Below, in pieces: positions 51,081 through 59,542 of a DNA stretch of 64,000 bases. The translations under genes and the position numbers were made by a program. The notes under the pieces are model-generated. The model worked only from the letters and a program-made list of their open reading frames with translations, was not told the DNA's origin and searched no databases. This DNA comes from Gudongella sp049310905 (GTDB lineage Bacteria; Bacillota; Clostridia; Tissierellales; Tissierellaceae): positions 1 to 64,000 of the forward strand of contig NZ_JBMEMN010000014.1 in the NCBI RefSeq assembly GCF_049310905.1, in the 5' to 3' direction. How positions within the stretch are numbered: the stretch's first letter is position 1; each line of letters begins with the position of its first letter.

Positions 51081-51093
51081 GGGAGGGATAGCG

Positions 51094-52407
51094 ATGTTTG
51101 TTGGAGTGAAAAAATTGATTGCAACGGTTTTATCGATACTTATAGTGATGATATTGCCGACTTCTGTCCAGGCACAAACGATACCTTCGGAATCACCCTT
51201 TGATGGTATTGACTACACAAGATCAGAGGCTATAAGAGTTGTAATTGATGGAGAAGATTTACAGTTTGATGTGGCACCAAGAATCTCAGGTGGACGGACC
51301 TTGGTTCCAATGCGTGCCATATTTGAGGAATTTGGCCTTGAGGTTTCCTGGAATGAAGAGGAGAGAACCGTAACCGGTGAGGGAGAGGGACTGGTTGTAA
51401 GGTTTGAAATCGACAGCAACCAGGCAACGGTGAACGGTCTGGTCCACACCCTTGATGCTCCTGCGACTATAATCGATGGAAGGACTATGGTTCCTTTAAG
51501 GTTCCTGTCCGAGGCATTGGGCTACAATGTGGTTTGGATAGCTGATTCACAGCTCATTCTTTTAAGCAGAGAACCGATAATTGAATGGAGATACGGAGGG
51601 TTTGAAGAAGCCAAGCCCTACAGGGAATACGAATACAAATACTATAATGGCGAAGTCACAAGTGAGTATAGATATACTGGAACATTCAAGGATGTAGAGC
51701 ACCTGAACCTCTACAGAAAGGATGGTAGGATTATTCCCAATGTACCTGACTTCAAACTTGATGAGTACTCTTATCAGTGGTCACAGAAGTCACCATTCAC
51801 AGGCAAAACCTGGTGGATTCACAGGGATCAACTTGAAGGAAGCAGAAGTCTCAGTATAATAAGAACAGGTGAAACCCTGGAACCTCTTACAATGGGTGAG
51901 TTGGAGGATATGGAGACTGTTGGAGGGTATGTAAGGATATCTGTCCAGGACCATCTGTTTGACCTACAGCTGTGGAAGGAATTGATTGGATCATCTGGTT
52001 CCAAATTTGCTTCTGCAATTAATTCTGAGATTTTTGATGAGACTGAAATTCCTGCCTACGACACCATTTTAAGGGTGACAGTAGGAGATGGTGTGGATGG
52101 GTATATCCCTCTTGTGGCTCTTAGGAAAACCATAATTGAGCCTGAGAAGGACAGAATCTACATCTACCTTGAAAGGGATCCAACAACCTTGTTCACTTGG
52201 GATAGAATGACATGGAACAGGCTGGATAGGGAGCTTCCATGGGTTGGCATGACCTCTGATATGCTGCTTGTGAAGCTTAAGGAAAGCCCAGACCAGACCG
52301 CCAAGATAACTACGGAGTTCTCAGTACTTGAGCTATGGGTATACCAGCATGAATACGGAGATGTGATCTATTACTTTGATGACGGAGTATTGGTGAATAT
52401 GTGGTAA
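51094..52407 (+). CDS. Secreted stalk-domain (copper amine oxidase N-terminal-like) protein
   Basis: 437-aa protein with a signal peptide (about 1-26, ending VQAQT). A copper-amine-oxidase N-terminal-like stalk domain follows (about 48-160), with the two repeats RTLVPMRAIFEEFGLEVSW and RTMVPLRFLSEALGYNVVW. The remaining 270 residues are not recognised. The start is ATG 51094 behind GGGAGGG; the ATG at 51079 lies in the terminator. Probably a cell-surface protein made when c-di-GMP is high. Confidence 0.85.
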   Translation: MFVGVKKLIATVLSILIVMILPTSVQAQTIPSESPFDGIDYTRSEAIRVVIDGEDLQFDVAPRISGGRTLVPMRAIFEEFGLEVSWNEEERTVTGEGEGLVVRFEIDSNQATVNGLVHTLDAPATIIDGRTMVPLRFLSEALGYNVVWIADSQLILLSREPIIEWRYGGFEEAKPYREYEYKYYNGEVTSEYRYTGTFKDVEHLNLYRKDGRIIPNVPDFKLDEYSYQWSQKSPFTGKTWWIHRDQLEGSRSLSIIRTGETLEPLTMGELEDMETVGGYVRISVQDHLFDLQLWKELIGSSGSKFASAINSEIFDETEIPAYDTILRVTVGDGVDGYIPLVALRKTIIEPEKDRIYIYLERDPTTLFTWDRMTWNRLDRELPWVGMTSDMLLVKLKESPDQTAKITTEFSVLELWVYQHEYGDVIYYFDDGVLVNMW

Positions 52408-52412
52408 ACTTA

Positions 52413-52445
52413 AATGCTCCCTGGACAAATCCAGGGAGCATTTTT
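52413..52445 (+). terminator. Terminator after the stalk-domain gene
   Basis: AATGCTCCCTGG and CCAGGGAGCATT, a perfect 12-bp stem, followed by TTTTT. Confidence 0.93.
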
Positions 52446-52549
52446 GAGGGATTAACATACACTCGATTATAATTAATAAATAGAATTAATAGGCGATTAC
52501 ATGGTATTATATTGGAAATGGACGAAAATCATAAAAGGGAGGACAGACG

Positions 52550-54475
52550 ATGACTGAAAAGGGGAGCATAATCTTCATGAAGAAGTTGACTTTTGTTTTT
52601 ATTGCAGCGGTAATTCTGTTGATGCCAGCATATGTAAGAGCCACAGGTGTAACTCTAAAGAACTACGATGTTAATTACTCTGGGGGAACAAAATCTGTTA
52701 GTGTAATCTGGACGAATCTTAATGACAAGAGAGTAAGAGTCGAAACCGTATTGGCAAAGGGTTCAGTTGGGCAAACAGATACACTTGCAAATATAGTTAA
52801 CTCAGCAACTGATTCAGATGGGAAGGCAGTGGCAGGAATAAACGGCTCATTTTTTGAGGCTTATACTGACTTTCAACCATCGGGTACACTGGTAAGCGCC
52901 GGTCAGATAAAGCATATTTCTAACACAGGTTCAATGTTTATCGTTGATTCAGATGGAGAGGCAAAGGTGGATTCTATTTATATTGGAATTCAGGGAGGAA
53001 TCAACAATCAATGGGAATGGCCAAACAACTGGTATGCATGGAATATAAACCACTTTTATACTGACCCTGCTGCGGTGATGGTTTTTGATTCCAACTTCAA
53101 AGGACCAAGACCAACCCACAGCTTTACGTCAATTCAAGTAGATAAAGGAATCGTAACATCTATTGACAAGGGTGGCTTCAATATCCCTCAGGAAGGATTC
53201 CTGCTTCTTACAAATGATCAAAATATGATAGGCAAATTCAAAACCGGAAGTACTGCTGATTTCAGATATGGAATATATGAAAACGACTATTTGACAAAGC
53301 CTCATACTAACCGAGAGGTTGATTTTACAAATGTAAGAACAGCAACTGGAGCAGGACCCACTCTTGTGAAGAACGGACAGATTGTTGTAAACCCAGCATT
53401 GGAAGGGTTTACAGAAGAGAAGATACTTAATAACAGAGCAAGAAGAAGCTTTATCGGAGTAACGGCTGATGGCAGAATGGGTTTTGCAAGTATGGATGGT
53501 GTGAATGTAAGCGAACTTGCAGAAATAGCAAAGGCTCTTGGAATGAAGGACGCCATGAATCTTGACGGCGGAGCTTCCAGCGGAACGGTATACAATGGGA
53601 AGAACGTTGTCAGGGAAGGCAGACTATTGAGTAACGCTATCGTTGTAAAATACCTTAACAATGAGCCAATATCAGTAAACTTGAATAATTCTCCAATTAT
53701 TTTTGATACAGATCCTTTTATCGATTCAGCAAACAACAGGACGCTTGTTCCACTAAGGGGAATAGCTGAATCACTTGGTGCGATGGTAGGCTGGGATCAG
53801 GCGACATCATCTGTTCTGATCGATAGACAGGGAACAAGTCTTCGACTTAAGGTAGGAAGTCAGGATGTATATGTAGATGGTGATAAGAATACCATGGATG
53901 CACCAGTGGTATTGAGGAATTCCAGGACATATGTGCCAGTTAGGTTCATTACTGAATTTTTTGGAGGAGAAGTAAACTGGAATGGAAATACCAAGACAGT
54001 TGAACTTCAGATATCAAGGTCGTCCGATACAATGGAAAAGGCAGAAAACCTGTTTTCAGCAGGGAACTACAAGGAAGCCGCCAAGTTATATGAGGAAGTA
54101 CTTGAGACGGAACCTAAAAATATAATAGCGCTTAAGAGAATGGCCAATATCCATGGCGTACAGGAGAAGAATCTCAAAGAAGCAATAGGTTACTATGAAA
54201 GAATCCATCTGGTTGACCCAAATGATTCTGGAACATTGCATTCCCTTGGTTGGGCTTATTACAATGAAAACAAAATGGATGATTCCATGGATGCTTTTCA
54301 GAAATATGTTGACTTGGAACCATCATCTCCTGCAGGATATTATGGAATGGGGCATTGCTTCTCAAGCTACTCAGTGCAGAATAAATCCAGTGCAAAAGAA
54401 TACTACCAGCTGGCAATAGACAAGGGTTTATCCGGTGCCGGTCTTGACTATGCCAGAGATTACTTAAAAAAATAG
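52550..54475 (+). CDS. Secreted phosphodiester glycosidase-like protein with stalk and TPR domains
   Basis: 641-aa exported protein. After a signal peptide (MKKLTF to VRATG) comes an NAGPA-type phosphodiester glycosidase domain (about 55-370), with GINGSFFEAY and ALGMKDAMNLDGGASSGTV. A stalk domain with two RTLVPLRGIAESLG-like repeats follows (about 380-490), then three TPR repeats (about 495-640). It may trim cell-wall polymers or glycan phosphodiesters. Two starts are possible: ATG 52550 behind GGGAGG and ATG 52577 behind GGGGAG; the second gives the more usual signal peptide. Confidence 0.87.
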   Translation: MTEKGSIIFMKKLTFVFIAAVILLMPAYVRATGVTLKNYDVNYSGGTKSVSVIWTNLNDKRVRVETVLAKGSVGQTDTLANIVNSATDSDGKAVAGINGSFFEAYTDFQPSGTLVSAGQIKHISNTGSMFIVDSDGEAKVDSIYIGIQGGINNQWEWPNNWYAWNINHFYTDPAAVMVFDSNFKGPRPTHSFTSIQVDKGIVTSIDKGGFNIPQEGFLLLTNDQNMIGKFKTGSTADFRYGIYENDYLTKPHTNREVDFTNVRTATGAGPTLVKNGQIVVNPALEGFTEEKILNNRARRSFIGVTADGRMGFASMDGVNVSELAEIAKALGMKDAMNLDGGASSGTVYNGKNVVREGRLLSNAIVVKYLNNEPISVNLNNSPIIFDTDPFIDSANNRTLVPLRGIAESLGAMVGWDQATSSVLIDRQGTSLRLKVGSQDVYVDGDKNTMDAPVVLRNSRTYVPVRFITEFFGGEVNWNGNTKTVELQISRSSDTMEKAENLFSAGNYKEAAKLYEEVLETEPKNIIALKRMANIHGVQEKNLKEAIGYYERIHLVDPNDSGTLHSLGWAYYNENKMDDSMDAFQKYVDLEPSSPAGYYGMGHCFSSYSVQNKSSAKEYYQLAIDKGLSGAGLDYARDYLKK

Positions 54476-54544
54476 TCGCAAAATTTAACATAAAGAAATC
54501 AGGAGGACAATTATCTACTTACTTTATCACCATTATAGATTTAG

Positions 54545-54596
54545 CAACCCCCTGAACACTTTAATAGCACCTTGATTCAGGGGGTTGTCGTTTTTT
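54545..54596 (+). terminator. Terminator after the glycosidase-like gene
   Basis: CAACCCCCTGAA (54545-54556) and TTCAGGGGGTTG (54576-54587), a 12-bp stem with a 19-nt loop, then TCGTTTTTT. Confidence 0.88.
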
Positions 54597-54642
54597 GGAT
54601 TGTATAGGTGATGCTATTGTATGTTTAGAATTAGAATTCTAT

Positions 54643-54741
54643 TATAATAATCGTAGAGCCGCTGCTAATTTAGTAATTAACTGATGTAATTTGGGTATAA
54701 AGCTAAAGCCAGGAGATAGTCCAAGGAAGGGGTAGTACATA
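54643..54741 (+). promoter_or_regulatory. -10 element and leader of the large membrane protein gene
   Basis: TATAAT at 54643-54648, with a weak TTGTAT -35 nineteen bases upstream. The ~85-nt leader has no riboswitch motif that I recognise. AAGGAAGGGG provides the ribosome site. Confidence 0.45.
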
Positions 54742-56460
54742 ATGGATTTCAATCAGAACAATAACAAGGGCTTTAAATTCAATTTTGATTTCGGGAAAGG
54801 ACAACAAAAAGACATGAAAGGTCAATCTGGAAGCTTTAAAGAAGCTTTTGCAGAATTGAAAAGAAAGATAAAAGATCGCGACAGCAACCGAAAGGGTAAA
54901 AATCCGTTCTTGGTAGTTTTTCTAGCATTGGTAATTATGTTCATAATATTCTTTATGACTTTACCTGCTTTGAATTACATGGCACCAGAGTTTTACTCTT
55001 TTTTGATAACCGCAGTTATTGTATATAACGTCTTGAATCTCGTTATCGGCAAGATGTCAATTCTACGTACGGGTACCGTATCAGTAGTTATAATAGCGAT
55101 TTTAGTCATTGCGCCAATTGTTCTTGGGTTTTTATCTCAGCCAATCTTTAGGGCAAAGGGTTACTCTAGACTAATACCTGTTGAAGATGCGAACTTTGCT
55201 GATACTGTTAAGGAAATAAGCTACGACAAGGTTCCAATAGTGGATCGAGATGCAGCTGTTGTAATAGGAGCTAGACAAATGGGCTCTATCCAGGAGGTAG
55301 TATCCCAATTTGAGATAAATGATAACTACACTCAGATAAATATTAAAGGTGTACCTGTCAGAGTGTCACCACTTGCATACTCAGATATCATAAAGTACTT
55401 CATAAACTTTAGGAATGGAATTCCATACTATGTCAAAATAGATATGGCAACACAGGAAGCAGAACTGACTAAACTGATCAAACCTTTGAAATACTCCAAG
55501 AGCGATATATTGATGAGGAACATAACAAGACACAATAGATTCAAGTATCCTACTAAAATATTTGGCGAAACCAATTTTGAAGTGGACGATGAGGAGAATG
55601 GTTTCTATATAACTTCTGTTCTTACAAGACGCATTGGGATATTTGGAGGAACCGATGTCAAAGGTGCCATTGTCACCAATGGAAGCACCGGAGAATCAAA
55701 ATATTACAATATAACAGACGTACCATCCTGGGTGGACCGAGTATATCCATCCAGCCTTATTATTCAGCAGTTGGACTACAGGGGTAAATTTACAAGTGGA
55801 TTTATAAACTCCATAATTGGTCAGCAAAATGTCACCAGAACAACTCAAGGCTACAATTATGTTCCTTTGAATGATGATATTTACCTTTACACAGGAGTAA
55901 CCTCCATTCGAAGCGATTCCTCAAATCTTGGATTCTACTTTGTCAACTTGAGAACCAAGGAAGCCAATTTCTTCTCTGTTCCATCAGCTGATGAGGTATC
56001 GGCAATGAACTCGGCTACCGGACAGATTCAAGAGAAGAACTATACCCCTGCTTTCCCAATTCTCCTAAACATTAAGGACCGGCCGACTTATTTGATAGGA
56101 CTAAAGGATGTTTCCGGTCTTGCAAAAATGTTCGCACTGGTAGATGCTGAAAACTATCAAAATGTTAGTGTTGGAAACACGGTCCAGGAAGTAATAAACC
56201 AGTACTACTTGAGGTCGGACACATCAAGTCTTCCAGGCGCTGATGCCGATGAACGCACCATCGTGATTGAAAAGATTCAGAGTGTGGTAATTGAAGGCAA
56301 TACCATCTTTTACATTATGGCAGAGGACGACGATGTTATATATATCGGTAATGCAAAGACCCTGGGAGCGGAAATAATATTTGCCAAGCCTGGTGATGCT
56401 CTGAATATTTTTGGCAACCCTAGAGAGAATCAATTCGATATCCTTGAAATCAGACCTTGA
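54742..56460 (+). CDS. Large membrane protein of unknown function
   Basis: 572-aa protein. The N-terminal 50 residues are polar and low-complexity (NQNNNKGFKFNFDFGKG), then a basic stretch, then three to four hydrophobic helices (about 53-73, 78-98, 103-135). The remaining ~430 residues are largely beta-strand and presumably outside the membrane. No catalytic motif or known domain stands out. It stands alone between two strong stem-loops. I do not recognise the family; the build recalls envelope scaffold proteins. Confidence 0.7.
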   Translation: MDFNQNNNKGFKFNFDFGKGQQKDMKGQSGSFKEAFAELKRKIKDRDSNRKGKNPFLVVFLALVIMFIIFFMTLPALNYMAPEFYSFLITAVIVYNVLNLVIGKMSILRTGTVSVVIIAILVIAPIVLGFLSQPIFRAKGYSRLIPVEDANFADTVKEISYDKVPIVDRDAAVVIGARQMGSIQEVVSQFEINDNYTQINIKGVPVRVSPLAYSDIIKYFINFRNGIPYYVKIDMATQEAELTKLIKPLKYSKSDILMRNITRHNRFKYPTKIFGETNFEVDDEENGFYITSVLTRRIGIFGGTDVKGAIVTNGSTGESKYYNITDVPSWVDRVYPSSLIIQQLDYRGKFTSGFINSIIGQQNVTRTTQGYNYVPLNDDIYLYTGVTSIRSDSSNLGFYFVNLRTKEANFFSVPSADEVSAMNSATGQIQEKNYTPAFPILLNIKDRPTYLIGLKDVSGLAKMFALVDAENYQNVSVGNTVQEVINQYYLRSDTSSLPGADADERTIVIEKIQSVVIEGNTIFYIMAEDDDVIYIGNAKTLGAEIIFAKPGDALNIFGNPRENQFDILEIRP

Positions 56461-56516
56461 TAAGAATACTGCACAAATTTCTATTGTCTTATCAGCAAAA
56501 AAATTGATGACAAGAC

Positions 56517-56562
56517 TTAACTGCACCTTAAAAGCTTATGTAAGCTTTTAAGGTGCAGTTAA
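56517..56562. terminator. 22-bp perfect inverted repeat, likely bidirectional terminator
   Basis: Arms of 22 bp (56517-56538 and 56541-56562) are perfectly complementary, with only TG between them. It lies 57 bp after the membrane-protein gene and 110 bp beyond the end of the convergent ferredoxin gene. U-rich tails are weak, but position fits termination of both. Confidence 0.6.
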
Positions 56563-56673
56563 TATTTTGTAGTCATTAAACTGTATGTATCAGCCAGAAT
56601 ATTTTTCGTGGATTCTAATCAGTTCAATAAACTGGATCTAAGATTAATAACAAGTTTTTAAAGTGAGATTAAT

Positions 56674-57438
56674 TCACAGAAGAAGATCAGGATGAACATA
56701 CCTTCCCCTGTCAGCAGTTTTCTTATCGTATTGAATGGCATGTGTTGGACATCTGTTGATACACGCCAGACACATTGTACAATCGCCATCCCAAATGGGT
56801 TTGGCGGCCACCTTTATGGAATGGAGCGGACATGCCTTCTCACAAATTCCACACCCATCACAGTTTTCATCTACATGGAAATGCTTGTTATTCAGAGCAA
56901 AATTTCTAAAGAAAGGGTTGACAATGCCTGTTCTAAGAGAGGGTGTTTTGCCTGGAATCAAATCGAACATCTCTTCTTTACTTTCAAGTATCGAGAATAT
57001 TTCCGCAACCTTTTTATCAGCCATAAGAAGCTTCATATTTATGTCTTCCTGTGATTCAACATCATTTCCCAGGATATAGTTATTGGGCATTATAACTGTA
57101 AAGGAACTGGAAAGCCTGATGCCGTTTTTTTCAAGATGCCTTTTGAAAATTTCAGAAGTTTTTCCTTCCTCCTGAGCACAGGATACAACTGAGAACACAT
57201 AGGGTGAATGGCCTGAAAGTTTAAGCTTGTCCACAAAATCAAGGACAATCTTTGGAGGACCCCAGGCATGTACTGGGAATACAAAACCAAGATAGTCATC
57301 TGAATCAAAATGGTGTTCAAGGATTTCAGATCTTTTTTCCAACTCTTCAGGAATAAAAAAAAGATTGTCGTGCAGGTATTGGGATATTGTTGAGGCAATG
57401 TGCAAAGAGTTTCCCGTACCAGAAAAATAAAAAATCAT
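56674..57438 (-). CDS. Flavodoxin-like protein with two [4Fe-4S] clusters (EFR1 type)
   Basis: 254-aa protein joining an N-terminal flavodoxin-like FMN domain (MIFYFSGTGNSLHIA, FVFPVHAWGPPK) to a C-terminal bacterial ferredoxin pair of [4Fe-4S] motifs (CDGCGICEKACP and CTMCLACINRCP). It can shuttle electrons between NAD(P)H/ferredoxin systems and an unknown acceptor. The start follows AGGAG. It is upstream of and divergent from the hydrogenase promoter. Confidence 0.88.
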   Translation of the reverse strand: MIFYFSGTGNSLHIASTISQYLHDNLFFIPEELEKRSEILEHHFDSDDYLGFVFPVHAWGPPKIVLDFVDKLKLSGHSPYVFSVVSCAQEEGKTSEIFKRHLEKNGIRLSSSFTVIMPNNYILGNDVESQEDINMKLLMADKKVAEIFSILESKEEMFDLIPGKTPSLRTGIVNPFFRNFALNNKHFHVDENCDGCGICEKACPLHSIKVAAKPIWDGDCTMCLACINRCPTHAIQYDKKTADRGRYVHPDLLL

Positions 57439-57719
57439 ACATAAACATCTCCTAATTTTAATTTTAAATTCCCTGTTAATTTATTTATACCCAGATTTGG
57501 AAAACTACGTAATCTAATTAACATAGTTTTAAAAAAAAATATTAAAAATCTTGATACAGAATAAATATTGTACAAAGATTTTAAACAGGCGAGTAGCTTC
57601 TAGAATGAATGTTACAATTTAAACATTTGCCATTAATTGACTACAAAGTTCAGAAAACACCTGACTTGTGGTTCAATTCCGACTAATGAGAAAATAGAGA
57701 TTAATTTACATAATTCTAT

Positions 57720-57747
57720 TTTACTTTGGGTAAAAATTTGCTATAGT
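57720..57747 (+). promoter_or_regulatory. Sigma-A promoter pointing toward hydCBA
   Basis: TTTACT (57720-57725) and TATAGT (57742-57747) with a 16-bp spacer. It reads rightward, away from the ferredoxin gene; the next plus-strand genes are hydCBA, 1.8 kb on, beyond the IS110 element. The rest of the 57439-57719 gap is AT-rich with no feature I can support. Confidence 0.6.
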
Positions 57748-57760
57748 ATTCGTAGTCGTA

Positions 57761-57778
57761 CTGTTAAATTATTAACAA
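57761..57778. promoter_or_regulatory. Rex (NADH-sensing repressor) operator
   Basis: CTGTTAAATTATTAACAA matches the Rex consensus TTGTTAA-N4-TTAACAA at all fixed positions but one. It starts 13 bp after the -10 element, a place where a bound repressor blocks transcription. Rex commonly controls NADH-linked hydrogenase and fermentation genes. Confidence 0.75.
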
Positions 57779-57901
57779 AGCAATCTGGTAGTATGTCAAG
57801 AAGAGATTTTTGAATAAATCATCCAGATGAGCTAAAGGAGGACAACACAAACAGAACCTAGGATTTTCAAGGAAAAAACAGGCTAAAAATCAGAAAATAT
57901 T

Positions 57902-59179
57902 CTATTCTATCTCTCCAACTTTACCGCTGGAGTAGATTTGATTTTTAGTCAGCAAGCCAAAAATCAGACGAACTAGTTTACGAGATGTAAGTGCGAGTGC
58001 TCGTTTGTGACAATGGGTTGTAACTTCACCAAACTTCTTGTTGTAGAATTCCTTGTACTCAGGAACATGGTTCTTGACACTGTTGGCTGCTTCAATAAGG
58101 TAGTATCTCAGGTACTTGTTGCCGGTTTTGGTCATTCTGGTATCATCAGAGGAATAATCGCCAGACTGGTTTACCCTCCAGGTTAGACCGGCATATTTAG
58201 CCAAGGAATCATGTGAGCCAAAAGATGCAATAGTGCCAATTTCAGCAAGAATACCACTAGCAAGTACCGGACCAATACCTGGAATGGATGTCAGAGATTG
58301 ATACTCTACGGGGTTGATGCCTTTAATGGTCTTCTCAATGGCTTTGTCAACTACCTTGATCTCAGCATCAAATGCTTTGATAAGGTTAAAGGACGAGGCA
58401 ATGGAAGTGTTTAAAGGCTCATACAAGACTTGATCCAAACGGTAGGAATCCCTGGCAGCCTTTTGTAGCAACCTAGCTGTTTCATAAGGGTCGCTGAATC
58501 GATTTTTACCCTTTGCAGAAACAAATGCCACAAGATCCTCAATGGAAGAATAGGTAATATCATCCAAGGAGAGGAATTCAGTCAAAACGGCAGCGGAAGT
58601 AACGCCGTAAGTGTTGGAAAAGGGCTGTTCATCCTTATCAAGGATAGCCAACTCACTAAACTTAAGGTAGATGTTGGAAACCATGTAGGTTTTCTCGCGT
58701 GTAATGCACTCAACCAGATGTAGTCTATGTCTGGAAAGTCTCTGCAAGGCAAGAAACTGAGCTCCCCGCCAAGGTTCCGATGTGATTCTTCCACACCTGG
58801 CAAAATCAGCAATAACAAAGGCATCGAGGGGATCAGTCTTATCAATATCTACAAAAGACTTCCTGTAATTGGCAACAGACTTGGGGTTTAGGCAGTACAC
58901 AAGAGGCTTGAAGGGCAGGAACTCTGCACTTGAAGAAAGAAAATTGGCAATGTGTGTACTGTAAAATGAAGTTGATTCCAAGGCTATAACAACATATTCA
59001 AGGCTATTGGAATTAAGACAGCCAAGGATGCTATCCATGATAGATTCAGCGCCAGGCTGGTTATTCAGAGCCTTTAGATTGAGAAGCTTATCGCCTTGAA
59101 AATTCAGAGCACATAAGACATTGGTCCTAGAGCTTACATCAATACCAACGAATAAAGTAGACATAAAGTTGTTCTTCAC
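57902..59179 (-). CDS. IS110-family transposase (DEDD)
   Basis: 425-aa recombinase. The N-terminal DEDD RuvC-like domain has FVGIDVSS, ALESTSFYS and DKTDPLDAFVIADFARCG. The C-terminal Transposase_20 domain has LTSIPGIGPVLASGILAEIG and the serine-bearing tail RMTKTGNKYLRYYL. It is full-length with no frameshift, so possibly active. The start is GTG 59179 behind AAGGTGGTG; an ATG frame runs to 59218. IS110 enzymes act with an RNA from the element's own non-coding end. Confidence 0.9.
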   Translation of the reverse strand: MKNNFMSTLFVGIDVSSRTNVLCALNFQGDKLLNLKALNNQPGAESIMDSILGCLNSNSLEYVVIALESTSFYSTHIANFLSSSAEFLPFKPLVYCLNPKSVANYRKSFVDIDKTDPLDAFVIADFARCGRITSEPWRGAQFLALQRLSRHRLHLVECITREKTYMVSNIYLKFSELAILDKDEQPFSNTYGVTSAAVLTEFLSLDDITYSSIEDLVAFVSAKGKNRFSDPYETARLLQKAARDSYRLDQVLYEPLNTSIASSFNLIKAFDAEIKVVDKAIEKTIKGINPVEYQSLTSIPGIGPVLASGILAEIGTIASFGSHDSLAKYAGLTWRVNQSGDYSSDDTRMTKTGNKYLRYYLIEAANSVKNHVPEYKEFYNKKFGEVTTHCHKRALALTSRKLVRLIFGLLTKNQIYSSGKVGEIE

Positions 59180-59227
59180 AAGATCACCACCTTTCATAAA
59201 AAGATAAGGGTGGAACAATTAGTAAAA

Positions 59228-59454
59228 GAGATATCCCAATCCTAGCTGCTGACTGCAACCTCGCACTATAAGCATTCATCTTTGAAAACTACCTTGCTGT
59301 TGGTCTAGTCAAAGGGATGCAGCATCTGAGTAGGCAGAATGTGACAGCTAAGTCAGGAAGCACGCTTTGAGGGCAATAACCCAAAGGTTTTGCAAGGAGT
59401 GAGAGAATTGTCCTTTGCTAATCATTCTAATTCTATTTTAGCATTGGGATATCT
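59228..59454 (-). ncRNA. Candidate bridge RNA region of the IS110 element
   Basis: About 260 nt of non-coding sequence upstream of the transposase, where IS110-group elements encode their bridge (seek) RNA. It is rich in stems: GCAAGGA / TCCTTTGC (59392-59418), a GGG/CCC hairpin (59371-59382) and GATGC-A-GCATC (near 59316-59326). A 13-bp motif occurs inverted at both edges. No target loop could be matched by eye. Confidence 0.45.
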
Positions 59455-59542
59455 CAATTAACACGAAAGTAAGAAAATAAAAAACAATATGTTTTGACTA
59501 CTAAAAAAGTAGCTTTAAACATATTATACGAGGAGTGATATT

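Larger units (their letters stand above)
57840..59460 (-). mobile_element. IS110-family insertion sequence (limits approximate)
   Basis: The transposase gene plus flanking non-coding ends. The right limit is set near the 13-bp motif at 59442-59454, which recurs inverted at 59228-59240. The left limit lies somewhere after the sequence near 57840. IS110 elements lack clear terminal inverted repeats and long target duplications, so the ends cannot be fixed by eye. Confidence 0.6.

Noticed and set aside
54649..54741. Possible riboswitch in the leader of the large membrane protein
   Set aside because: Compared with c-di-GMP-I, c-di-AMP, preQ1, THF and ZTP core motifs, no convincing match was found.
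59484..59542. New promoter for hydC just after the IS110 element
   Set aside because: A TTGACT and an AT-rich ATTATAC occur, but at a spacing of about 22 bp. This is too poor to call; it remains a question for transcript mapping.
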